This document shows, in pieces, positions 54,449 through 64,000 of a stretch of DNA of 64,000 nucleotides; the stretch's first letter is position 1; each line of letters starts with the position of its first letter. A program made the translations under genes and the position numbers. This DNA is from Incurvaria masculella (Eukaryota; Arthropoda; Insecta; Lepidoptera; Incurvariidae). The notes under the pieces were generated by a model. That model was not told the DNA's origin. It saw only the letters and a program-made list of their open reading frames with translations, and did no database searches. Location of the stretch: contig OX335641.1 of the NCBI GenBank assembly GCA_946894095.1, positions 19,548,501 through 19,612,500 on the forward strand, in the 5' to 3' direction.

Positions 54449-54560
54449 ATAAGTAACGACTGAGCGCTTGTTTGAACATATCCCCATTGAATAACCCAAT
54501 GAGAGTGTTGCTGGAATGTACATATTTCTCACTGTTATAAATAAGAAAACCGTTGCCCGA

Positions 54561-54760
54561 TTTATTTGACTCCTGATCAAAGAACTCCGATTGCAGGAAG
54601 AGACGCCCGAGTTAATGAATGTGCAAACACGTCAATTTTAATGAACCGCATGGAGTTGACTCAGCTCCTTTCCATACTGTCCATAAATAGTGACATTTTA
54701 AATCATAAGTTGATGCTGAAATTGATTTTGTGCCATTTTGTGCACACAGCTCTTCGATTG
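54561..54760. mobile_element. MITE-like repeat related to 6603-6765
   Basis: gcaaacacgtcaattttaat gaaccgcatggagttgac then atagtgacatttt and ttgatgctgaaattgatttt; ordered blocks match the 6.6-kb element. Confidence 0.45.
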
Positions 54761-55139
54761 CTATGAAATTGCCTCATTTTTTTCAGCTAAATATAAATAA
54801 AATTTAAGAAACATAATATATTATATTCATTTAGTTTCATAATAAAGAATGTCTGCTTAAATATATACATACAGTAGATGACAGCACTTTATGAATAACT
54901 ATTTACAATATTTAGTGTTTTCACCCCAAAATCCACTTAAATCTCCCATCAAGGAATAATTGCACTAATTATCCATCTACAATTCATTGGGTTTCTTACC
55001 ATAACACATTCTAGTAGGTATATGATCTACCTACCCCATTCAACAAGATTAGAGTGCGATGATACTCTGAGATGATACTACACTTTCACATGATAATCCA
55101 GAGTCATTTAAAAGTTTTTATCAAGCCAGTAAGTTACCA

Positions 55140-55545
55140 GTTTTGCATGTAACTGGACATGGATGGCTGATACCACACCCACTGTCATGATAATAGTACC
55201 ACACCACATTTCCGAAGGAATTAGGTGCCATGCCAGGACCTTTCCTTTATGAGCATGGCCACACTGAACTGGATGGAAAGCATGGGCAATTTTTTAATTG
55301 CCGCTTCAACCATTTTTTTTATCCAATGGTATACCAACACGGGTGGGCTTAAACCCTACCAACTAGTAGGGGAAGGGGACCTAGAGTTTTACATGTATTG
55401 CAAACCATGGTACAGCTCACATGCGTGACTTAATGCACCTGTATAACTCAGAAATAGAAAGAAAGTGGTGCAAGAGCGGGGCAGGGATCAAACCCACGAC
55501 CAGGGAAGTTCCTGGCCCCTGATCCCCGAGCTGCTACCATATTAC
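55140..55545 (+). mobile_element. near full-length SINE, tRNA-headed, decayed head
   Basis: tgcatgtaactggacatgga tggctgataccacacccact ... ggcagggatcaaacccacga ... tgatccccgagctgc. Confidence 0.8.
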
Positions 55546-55695
55546 TTTAGGGTACGAAACCGATATCTTCAAAGCGAATCCGCTTATTATTTACACAACA
55601 ATATTATACACCTTATGACTGTCACGCTAGTCAGGATGAAGTTAAGTTAATCTCAATATTCATCTCGACTGAAAGAATAACTGTTCAGTCACACA

Positions 55696-55920
55696 CTAAA
55701 TGAGAGGATCAGGAAAGGCCCTCTGGACCGCCCCATTGATATCGGAAAGCACTGAGCTGGCGTTACCGAGCGAGGCTCCGGCGCCCGACACCGAGTCGGC
55801 CAACCGCTGCAGCGCACTCGCGCCGAGCTCCGCCGCCTGCGCTAGCCGACTCAGAGCGAGTGTACTCTGCTGAGACAACTCCGCCATCTTGCCGAGCGCC
55901 ACCGACTGCTCGGTCATTGC
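55696..55920 (-). CDS. Myb/SANT gene exon 4 (last coding)
   Basis: 74 codons plus TAG, acceptor tttgtcacag. AMTEQSVALGKMAELSQQST through NGAVQRAFPDPLI; helical, low-complexity. Confidence 0.85.
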   Translation of the reverse strand, partial: AMTEQSVALGKMAELSQQSTLALSRLAQAAELGASALQRLADSVSGAGASLGNASSVLSDINGAVQRAFPDPLI

Positions 55921-58059
55921 CTGTGACAAATAATATAAATTACTAACTGAGGTACCCGGCGTCGCTCGGGTCAATGTCGTTTAGTTAGAAAAAACGTTTC
56001 TGGATAGGAACACCCTAATCACCTAGCGGTATGAAATATTCTTAGTACCTATTCTCATACCTACCAAATATACATAAAAAAATTCACAAAAATCGGTCGA
56101 GCCATTTCGGAGAAGTGCGACCACAAACACTGTGACACGAGATTTTTATATATATAGATAGATGAAATTATGAGAGGCGGTCCTTTTTAGTGTTCCGTAC
56201 CCAAAGGGTGCCAACGGAACCCTAATACTAAGCCTCCGCTGTCCGTCCGTCTGTCACGGGGCTGTATCTCATGAACCGTAATTGGCAAGCAGCTAAAGTT
56301 TTCAGTGTGTATTTATTTTGCCGCTCTAACATCAAATAGGTTAAAAAAACAACAATAAAAACTAAAGAGCCCATACAAAAACGTAATTTTTTTGTTTTTA
56401 ATCTTGTATGATGGTACAGAACCCTTCTAGTGCGAGTCCGACTCCCAATTGGCCGGTTTTTTTATGTAACTGGACATGAATAGCAAATACCAAATGTCAT
56501 GATATCAGCCTAACGCACCGAAAGGGAACTCGGTTCCATGCCAGGACCTTCTTTATGTTTCGTGCATATATAAATTGCCTCTTTACCTGCAACATTTTCT
56601 CCATAAGCTGCATATGGCGCTCGTCGTCGGTGTCCGCTAGCGGGCGGTCCACGAACTCGATGGGCTTGTCCACCTGGTCGTAGTCTACCAGGTGCTCCTC
56701 CTCGTACACCACCGCGTCGCCGTCGCCCTCGTCCTCAGGCTCTGGCGGCGGAACCGCCTCACGCTTCACCCGACTCTCTGCAATCGCAAGGTTCAACTGC
56801 GCTCACATCATAAACTCCTCCTCGCTCCATCATAAAATCGAAATCTGGTGGGGCTTATTTTTCGTGACAGGTGGTGTCGCGGCGACCTAACCTCAAGGAT
56901 GTGTCAAATCTGTAAGATACCATGCAAGATAAATATTAAATTGCTTCACTCATAGAGTAATTGAAATAAATATATTTCCTGGATATTATTGTGAAAATTA
57001 AGTATTTTATGGATGGCCCCCTCCTCCGTGATTTAAACACATTAATCTTGCAGCCCGTCTGGGTTGGTACCACCGCATTGGATGAAACTATGGGTGAAGG
57101 GGCAATGAAAAATTGTCCGTGTTTTCCATCCAGTTCAGTGTAGCCATGCTTATAAAGGGAAGGTCCCTAATTCCTTCGGGAATGTGGTGTATTGGGCTAA
57201 TATCATGACGGTAGTTGTGTGGGGTCCATTAAAAATCAGTACAGTGCCCCCTCTTGAGACTCCATGGCAATTTCCATGTTACCTACAGAAATAAATTAGG
57301 GGCCATTAGGACTATCTATGCCTAGCAAAAAGATTGATTCTTCTTCGCTGAGCTCATTGAATCTGCGGATCAGTTTGCGACGTAACTAATTAAGTTTCAC
57401 TACAGGATGCGTAATTTTTTTATGAAAATTGGTAACTTACTGAAGCGGTTGTAGGAGTTTCGCTTGTCGCGGTGTCCTACGAGCTGGAGGATGCGCTTGT
57501 CGAGTGGCGAGAAACCAGGCGGCGTGCTGCCTGTGCCGTTGCCGTGAATCATGGCTAGCTTGCGGACGTTGCATTTTTTGTCTGCCCAGTACTGCAACCA
57601 AGCAAAAAAATGTTTCCTTATTCCTTTCCATACCAATGATTACAAATCCCATGCAATATTTTATAGCTTGGTGGTAGGGTTGCTGCCCACATTGGTACCA
57701 TCATATTGAATGAAGCGGCAATGATAATCGTCAGCCGAAAAGCCGTGTGCAATATATAAGGAAGGTAGGTCCACCGAGTTCCTATGTGGTGTGTTAGGGT
57801 AATATCATGACAGCTGATAATAGTATTTCATAAAAAAACCTTTTAGGTATGCAAAGCTTTCATTGAAACAAACCTTAGCCCAGCCCTTAGGAGTCTTTCT
57901 GGCACCTCTAATAGCATTGAGCCTGGCGGCAATATCCTGCCAAAGCCCCTTCGATTCGAACCGGTCCTCTAGTGACTTGTTCTGACCCAGTGCAAGCCCT
58001 GGATGATTTGACATGAACTCAATAATGACCTCTACTTGCTCGTACGACGCCCGCGACAT
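55696..58059 (-). CDS. Myb/SANT-like (zeste-type) DNA-binding protein, 250 aa, four coding exons
   Basis: Complement of join 55696-55920, 56587-56777, 57441-57591, 57874-58059; all GT...AG, phases consistent. The N-terminal domain (residues 1 to about 85) has the Myb/SANT-like pattern used by insect regulators of the zeste/MSANTD type: RASYEQVEVIIEFMSNHPGL, then LWQDIAARLNAIRGARKTPK and GWAKYWADKKCNVRKLA. The middle (about 114-177) is acidic (EPEDEGDGDAVVYEEEH) and ends in a helical ERHMQLMEKMLQ. The C-terminus is Ala/Leu/Ser-rich and probably coiled-coil (LSRLAQAAELGASALQRLAD). A nuclear transcription regulator role is inferred from the family. An acceptor lies only 7 nt before the ATG, so the 5' UTR is spliced. 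Confidence 0.88.
55945..56162 (+). mobile_element. RTE-like tail in Myb/SANT intron
   Basis: actgaggtacccggcgtcgc tcgggtcaatgtcg ... aatcggtcgagccatttcgg ... atttttatatatatagat. Confidence 0.65.
56188..56462 (+). mobile_element. GGTTCCGTACC-family repeat copy
   Basis: ttagtgttccgtacccaaag ggtgccaacggaaccctaat ... gagtccgactcccaattggc cggttttttta; immediately followed by a SINE body start (56463-56560). Confidence 0.8.
56587..56777 (-). CDS. Myb/SANT gene exon 3 (acidic region)
   Basis: 2 nt plus 63 codons, acceptor gcgattgcag, donor gtaaag. SRVKREAVPPPEPEDEGDGD to MEKMLQ. A SINE fragment and a GGTTCCGTACC-family repeat sit just downstream in the intron. Confidence 0.88.
57050..57225 (-). 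mobile_element. SINE body copy (minus)
   Basis: gcccgtctgggttggtacca ccgcattggatgaaactatg ... ttccttcgggaatgtggtgt attgggctaatatcatgacg. Confidence 0.75.
57441..57591 (-). CDS. Myb/SANT gene exon 2
   Basis: 50 codons plus 1 nt, acceptor ttggttgcag, donor gtaagt. YWADKKCNVRKLAMIHGNGT then FSPLDKRILQLVGHRDKRNS; completes the third helix of the DNA-binding domain. Confidence 0.88.
57660..57820 (-). mobile_element. SINE body fragment (minus)
   Basis: tggtagggttgctgcccaca ttggtaccatcatattgaat gaagcggcaatgataa ... gtgttagggtaatatcatga. Confidence 0.65.
57874..58059 (-). CDS. Myb/SANT gene exon 1 (coding start)
   Basis: 62 codons from ATG, donor gtttgt. MSRASYEQVEVIIEFMSNHP to GARKTPKGWAK. The upstream acceptor ttttttttcag followed by attgagaATG defines a spliced leader exon further right. 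Confidence 0.9.
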
Positions 58060-58069
58060 TCTCAATCTG

Positions 58070-59756
58070 AAAAAAAAAGCATTTTAAGCACTCTATGTTT
58101 TAGGGAAAATACACTCAATGTGGCCTGTGATTTACAAAAGTATAAAGTAAAAGCTGCTTTTGTCCTATGCCCTTATTTGTAGTGAACTGCAAATATTTTG
58201 GGGTAGGTAAATTTTTAACATGGGGTAAAAAAAATTATATTCATCCTTTATTATGTTAAATACGCCACATAAGAGGTGCCCGTCGGCGCCCATAGACTTT
58301 TAACTTTCATGGTGGTTGCAGAAACCACGGAGGCCAGCCAGGTGCCTCTTCACACCATGATTAAAGGGATGCGTTTCACAGTTTACTGACCCTATACATA
58401 AAAGATCTAAAGGTTCAGCCTAAGCATTTTTGGCACAATAGCAAGGTGTTGAACTCAACTTTAAATGTCTTTACCAAACATATCCAGGTCCATTAGAAGT
58501 AAAGCAAGGTTTCAATCGAGGTCAGAACTATGGGTGGCCACTCTGTGTATCGCTAACCATTAACAATTCTGCTTGTATCAAGCCTCGTCAGATAGCCTGC
58601 AGCTTAGGATGCAGAGAAGTCTCACTCTCAATCTATCCATATTCTGTAGGATACCTTCGGTAACAAATTTGCAGCTCTCTCGATATACAAGCTCAGCGTC
58701 GATCTTAGCAAGCCTGGATCTTTAAAGAGACGTAAAGCGACTTCGATGGGAGTCCACTTGCTCCGACTTCAATAGTAAAGAATTAGGTTTTGAACCCATT
58801 TCTAAGCATCTGGTCGACTAAATTGCATTACTTGATCACTTTAAGTTGTGGTAGTTAGGTATTGTAGTTTCCCATATAAATGCAAGTTCTACATGTATTG
58901 TTGATTATAAATATGTCTGGCCTGCAAGCTATGATGCAACTTTCTGAAGTAATCTAGTAGGTAGTTCTTCTCATGGGTGTCTCATAAGCAATTACTAATA
59001 ATTAGGTGCCCCTAATATTGAGATTGGTCCCATTTTTGGTCAGTTTAGCGTTTTCAAGTTTAACAAAGTTTTAAAGCCACCACTGGTTTTCCCCTACCTA
59101 GTCTGTGCAATGGATTGGCTAATAGGCTGATTGGCCCCTCCAAGCAAGATTTTGCATCCCTATAGCCAATGTTTGCCTGTATTACCAAACGCATCATATT
59201 TTATTTAACCTTGGTTATAAAATTTGTAGACCACATAAAATGACAAGAAAATATATCCTTCAGTGTATCGCGGAAATGCATCTTTTTATCTTAATAAGCA
59301 AACTTAGTACAGTAATACCCCGACTTACGCTACCCCATTTTACGCAAATTCGGAGATAGGCGGTTTTTAATTTTGATTGCCAGGCGGTTTTTAATTTTGA
59401 TTGCCGCGCGCATCGGCTTTCTCGCTCCGCCCTCTCAGTGTTCAGTTTGCGACAGGTGCGTGGATTTGTTTTACGTGCGCAGTGCGTTTTACTTATACTC
59501 TCTAATGAAAAGAACGAAAAATGAGTATTTAATTTTTTTGGGAGATTGACTTGCAAATCCTTCTTGCATTTTATTCCTCTCACCCCGTTAGTTATTAGAA
59601 GAAAGGCTATCACTCAGTGTAAGAGTATAATCAATATAATAATGCAATACTCTGATGGATCTCAAGATGTATTGTAAAGTTGCCGTACCACGAACTATGA
59701 ATTTAACATTAAAGTTATTATAATTCCGGTTTCATAGCTATTATTTTTTAACTTAC
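58070..59756. other. probable 5' UTR intron of the Myb/SANT gene
   Basis: AT-rich. One end resembles a pogo/Tigger-type terminal repeat (cagtaataccccgacttacg at 59311), followed by a 24-bp tandem duplication (ggcggtttttaattttgatt gc, 59362-59410). No exon was seen. Confidence 0.45.
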
Positions 59757-59990
59757 CAAGATCTGATCTATTTGCTTGCTGATTCGGTGCAACAGGCTAC
59801 AATGCAAACAACTGATCCTCCTTAGCTGTCAAGTTATTTATTAATCGTGGCGGTGACTGGTTCAGTAATGGATATTTGCACGGATATAAACACGGTATCC
59901 AGAAAAGTTATGTTGTATGTGCTATGTTGTTTTCTTTGAGCGTTTGAAACACTTGTAATCTACGCTTGTAACGTGCTTGTAACACAATAG
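59757..59990 (-). other. possible non-coding first exon of the Myb/SANT gene
   Basis: A strong minus-strand donor (cttg|gtaagt, exon end at 59757) precedes a 1.7-kb intron that ends at the acceptor before the ATG. The exon's upstream limit is not visible; 59990 is a guess. Confidence 0.35.
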
Positions 59991-60605
59991 AAATGGAAAA
60001 CAATTATTTCTTTCTTCAATGAAAATTCCCAATTATTTAGCATAGAATATTCAAACATAATTTTTTGCTTACAAGCACAGAAAAAACAAAACAACACACA
60101 GACACAACGCAAGCACAGACTATTGGATGGGATCATATGGGTATGCTACAAATGCTGGGTAAATTCTACTAGCGCGAGTGAATAAGCGCAAGTAGCGCTA
60201 CACACGTTGGGCAACTACCATAATGTTTTAAATCGAGCGAAATATCGAGTGAGCGAGACTTCATCAGGTGCTTCGCAACGTTGGCTCGGAGCAATCAGTG
60301 AACGCCGTCTACTTCTACCGCTGTTGCACCCTAACGACTAGATATAGTGAGTGGAAATATGATTCATACATATATCCGTCGGGAATATCCTTAAACAGAT
60401 GAATGTCAACATAACCAGATTTGTGGTACAGGATCATTGCGTTCAGCGGACGAATGAACGTTTCAAAACGGTAAACTTACGCAATTAATTCATGTGAAGA
60501 TTTCGACAAAGATTTTTTCGTCTTACCGTAACTTGAGCCGATTAATTTTATAATCAAAATACGCTCCCTATATTAAATTCTCTCATTCGTTCTAACTCTT
60601 TAATA

Positions 60606-61405
60606 TCAAACAGCTGTATTCAGAGTGGGCGGACTGGCGGGGGATTGGAGGAGCAGATATGCACAGCCCATTGAAGTGCAACGTTTTGTGGTTAATAAGG
60701 CGCACACCGGTGCCAGGAGAATCTTGTCGCCTTCAACTTTCGCAAGAAGACCCAATGCTGTGTTTTTTCTGCCAAGCCCCTTTCCGCTTCTAGCAAGTTT
60801 CCAAGGCAACGTCGTACCTGTCTCAAATCACCTGGACCTACTGGGCTGCAACATCTCCAAATACGTGAGTTTTCGGCGTTTTATTGAAGCCAAGGCCAAA
60901 ATTGCATCTCAGAAACTGGGGATCCTATACCATTGCAGAAGGTTCTTTTCACCGGTAAAACTACTTCTTCTTTATAAATCACAGTTAAGGCCGGTGAAAT
61001 AATACTATAGCCACATATGGGAAGGTAGTCCCTAGTAACTGCTGGCGTCCTTGGACTCAATTCAGCGCCGAGCGGTCCGTCTTGTTGGGGACCCACAACT
61101 CACCGCTGGCGTGGTGTCATTGAGTCACAAACGGTCTGTCGCTCAGTCTGTTCTACGGGTACTACCATGGACTTTGCTTTGTGGAACTTGCATCCCTCAT
61201 TCCTCCCCATCACCCCTATATCCGGATCCCCTGCCGCAGAGAATCAAAGCACCCCATTGTGGTAGACATTAGGCTTTTGAGAGCGAACCGTTTCTCAAAC
61301 TCATTTCTCTGCCGCACCGCCAGGTTATGGAACTGTCTGCCGGCGGGTGCTTTCCATCATACCTATAACCTGGGAGTCGTCAAGCGTAATTTAAACAAGT
61401 AGTCC
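60606..61405 (+). mobile_element. Jockey-like LINE RT C-terminal fragment
   Basis: SFRRFIEAKAKIASQKLGIL, FFSPVKLLLLYKSQLRPVK, then after a frame change LDSIQRRAVRLVGDPQLTAG and, after another, SNSFLCRTARLWNCLPAGAF and YNLGVVKRNLNK. Motif order matches LINE reverse-transcriptase ends; frameshifts and stops show it is dead. Confidence 0.85.
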
Positions 61406-61784
61406 ACAAATCCGCTGGCATGTTGCCTCGCTGAGCCTTGAGTTCGCGAGGCGAGGTATTGTATGCTCATGTTCTGAGCACCTTAGGTCCTCAGCACAGC
61501 CACCCATACCGGGTTTTAATTAAAAAAAAAATTTTAATCTACCGGACTAAACCGGTTTTTGTATGCTTAGCCCGGTGCTAATATCGTATTAAGTTTTGAC
61601 AGGTGATCTCTGAACACGACTGCAATTTAATATATAAACGACTCGCTAGCATAGACGTTACTCTATAAATCTAGATGCCGTTTGCCGGACACAGCCTCGC
61701 CCACTTTTTTGTTTGTATTGCAGTGTGCGGAAATGTTATTAGGCTGTTCTTTTTTGGAGGTCATTATAAAACATACATTCTCTT

Positions 61785-61990
61785 TTACTAGATATAGATG
61801 GCTAGAACACACCCACTGTCATGATATTAACCGAACAGTCCGTATTCTCGAAGGAATTAGGTGCCTGATTTTATTTGATTTGATTTGATATGATCACTGC
61901 TACATTGAAGTAGATTGAAAACAAATAATTATTTTGATTGCAGTGTCATCCATTTTTTTCATCCAGTGCGACGGTACCAAATGGTCCGAT
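61785..61990 (+). mobile_element. SINE body fragment
   Basis: actagatatagatggctaga acacacccactgtcatgata ttaaccgaacag ... ttttttcatccagtgcgacg gtacc. Confidence 0.6.
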
Positions 61991-62577
61991 TGGCACTTAC
62001 AGTCCTCAAAATGGCGTGAAAGGTATGACGTCATCGTTACGTCACTAAACGTCGTACACAGTGCTCACGCTTTGGAGGTAAGGCACTGTATGTGCAACTG
62101 TCGGAGTCACATTATGACGTTCCTATAGTGTTATCTATCGTCTTTCGGCCGTGCTTTTTCACAAACCGTTAGGAAAAAAATAAATTGAGCTTAGAATAAT
62201 TGATTAAATTCTAATTTGAGATGAACTACTCCATGTTTGTTGTTTTGTTTGCGTAAGCGCGCACACAAACGATCCGAATAGTTTGTGATGCTTGTAGTTT
62301 TGGGCGTGAAATTAGAAGCAGGACTCTTTTATACGGTTTAAGCACTGTAATCGTTTACGGTTTAAAACGGACCACAACTGTCACTTTTTACCATTTGTTT
62401 TGTCTTCTATGACTTGAACCAAAGAAAATTAATTAATTGATTGAAATAATCTTACGTTATTGTAAATTCTTTCCCATAGTTTCTTTCCTGGATTCCATTG
62501 ACGTACGTTGATTCCTTTTGTTTGTTTGGAAGCGTGAATATTTCCGACAAATGTAAAGTAATTTTTTCGGTTCAGTT

Positions 62578-62666
62578 ATGGCTTACTCCGTTAACATTTC
62601 CATCGAGGCACCCATTGAGAACCAGATCCAGGAGATCACATACGATGGCCAGGAAATTTACCAAGC
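62578..62666 (+). CDS. first coding exon of an unidentified gene
   Basis: ATG with 29 codons plus 2 nt: MAYSVNISIEAPIENQIQEI then TYDGQEIYQ, donor gtaagt. The context tttcggttcag|ttATGG looks like an acceptor just before the start, so a non-coding leader exon probably lies upstream. Codon choice and the lack of repeats support a real exon. I do not recognise the protein. The continuation (needs 1 nt, phase 2) was not found before the window ends. Confidence 0.5.
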
Positions 62667-64000
62667 GTAAGTTGCTACTGCTAACTTGAAAACATTCTTA
62701 TACACACCTATTATCCCCTGCTCACCTTGTTTCAGTTAAACTACCTATTCTTTGCCTCCAAATAAGCGACCGATCCCCAGCAGCTTGAGGCGAGTCCGCT
62801 AAATTAAATAGTTATGTTTGTTATTATGAAAGTCTATACGCAAGTGCATTTCGTCACGAATGCGAGCTGCTCCATGGTTCGGAATCAATGTAACACTGTA
62901 GGTCCCCTTCCCCTACTAGGTGGTAGGGTTTAAGCCCGCCCGGGTTGGTACCATCGCATTGGATGAAAAGATGGTGGAAGCGGCAATGAAAAAATGACCG
63001 TGTTTTCCATCCAGTTCAATGTAGCTGTGCTCATAAAGGGAAGGTCCTGGCATGGCACCTAATTCCTTCGGTAATGTGGTGTATTGGGCTAATATCATAA
63101 CGGTTGTTGTGTGGTATTAGCCATCCATGTCAGGTCGCATAAAAAATAATAAAAACAAATAAGAAACAGAATGTATTACTTTATTTCTTTCATTGATAAA
63201 ACATAGCAGCTCAAGTGGCGAGTGGCTCCGTGAGGGCCGCCAACGTAGACATCAAGTGGCCAGGCCGCAGCCATGAGGCGCATATCCATTTTAAATTCAT
63301 CTTGCTTCTTTTATAAAGCAATTGTCCATCACCTTCTATCCTATATCAAAATAAGGACACTGAAGCAGCAAATTCAATCTGCTATAATATTGTACTCTGT
63401 GATGGCAGCTTTGTCTGAAATTCGTTTGGGGTAGTCGCTCGTACACAAATAACTACTTATCTAAAATAGTTACCGACAACCACCTTTCTGGGATAAAGTG
63501 ATGAATCCAACGTGGATGTGGATGGATTTCGGAACAGTAAGATTTTTGTAAAACTACATCTTTATAAAAAAAGTGCACTCAAGCAGCTTTCATCCAGCTT
63601 TAAGCTGATAATGTATTTAAATTAATAAATAAATCATACCTTTCTGTTATAAGCCCATCATACTGCATTCCGAAAGAAATTCGGTGCAATGCCAGTACCT
63701 TCTCTTTGTATGAGCACGGCCATTTAGTTGGAGGAAAACAAACAATTTAGCATTATCACTTCGAGCATCATTCATTCAATGTTATATTGTACCAACTCAG
63801 GTGGAATACTAGGTATACAATGCAATTCAAATAAGAATTGGACGGGACCACCGCCATTTTGAATGTCAAACTGCTAAAGCCCTCACTTTACTTCATAAAC
63901 TTTATTATGAAGTGCAGAAAAAGGTCCTACAAAAAATATTTAATAAACATTTAGACAAAATAATTTGTTTTAACTAAATATTTATTTGAAGAAAAGCTAT
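62667..64000. other. intron or downstream region of the unidentified gene
   Basis: SINE body on minus at 62840-63150 and a decayed SINE piece at 63640-63820. Positions 63817-63910 share about 90 bp with 39155-39260. An acceptor-like site at 63206 (aaaacatag) is followed by GC-rich sequence that stops after about 24 codons in the needed frame. Confidence 0.5.
62840..63150 (-). mobile_element. near full-length SINE body (minus)
   Basis: gcatttcgtcacgaatgcga gctgctccatggttcggaat ... tggtagggtttaagcccgcc ... ggtattagccatccatgtca ggtcgcataaaaaat. Confidence 0.8.

Larger units (their letters stand above)
50182..55695. other. intergenic region between the lipase and the Myb/SANT gene
   Basis: Holds a G14 run (50673-50686), small tandem repeats aagtacttaacatt (50990-51025), SINEs at 52400-52565, 54045-54448 and 55140-55545, and the perfect-arm MITE at 53227-53537. 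No gene is supported. Confidence 0.6.
59991..62575. other. intergenic or upstream region with LINE
   Basis: The region up to about 60600 is likely the promoter side of the Myb/SANT gene. A LINE fragment spans 60606-61405 and a SINE fragment 61785-61990. Nothing else is supported. Confidence 0.5.

Noticed and set aside
59311..59360. Complete pogo/Tigger transposon
   Set aside because: One end resembles the terminal repeat, but no matching inverted end or transposase frame was found nearby.
1..64000. CRISPR arrays, bacterial operons, ribosome binding sites
   Set aside because: Spliced insect genes and eukaryotic repeats throughout; tandem and inverted repeats seen are transposons or duplications without spacer-repeat regularity.

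Overview
The window is eukaryotic nuclear DNA from an insect, most likely a moth or butterfly. Small exons sit in long AT-rich introns with GT...AG borders. Non-coding DNA is packed with SINE, LINE and foldback-MITE copies of the kind common in Lepidoptera, and one segment is a nuclear copy of mitochondrial nad1 that reads only with TGA as Trp. The species assignment is inference; no database search was possible.

First half (1-30.3 kb, + strand): 19 consecutive coding exon positions of nompC (TRPN), the ankyrin-repeat mechanotransduction channel. The gene enters from the left; its promoter and N-terminal exons lie outside. Exons 1-13 (numbered within the window) encode the ankyrin spring and the linker before the membrane. 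Exon 14 encodes S1-S5, a small exon 15 links S5 to the pore, and position 16 is a mutually exclusive pair of pore-S6 exons only 37 nt apart. Exons 17-19 give the TRP helix and C-terminus. All splice phases agree, giving 1644 or 1643 codons plus stop inside the window.

Middle (35.3-50.2 kb, + strand): a secreted pancreatic-type lipase in seven coding exons. The first two are very short (46 and 40 coding nt) and were found by phase and signal-peptide logic. The joined model is 350 aa with a Ser-Asp-His triad. One intron appears to be GC-AG, and the His exon is followed by two decayed tandem copies.

Right part (55.7-59.8 kb, - strand): a complete 250-aa Myb/SANT-like DNA-binding protein in four coding exons with a probable non-coding first exon. 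At 62.58 kb (+) lies the first coding exon of an unidentified gene that runs off the right edge or whose later exons could not be found.

The rest is introns and intergenic DNA: two SINE lineages that share a body but have different polymerase III heads (tRNA-like or 5S-rRNA-like), several LINE 3' ends, a TTAA-flanked piggyBac-like MITE, several foldback MITEs (one with perfect 57-bp arms), and a nad1 NUMT. The three main genes show no functional link; they are ordinary neighbours.
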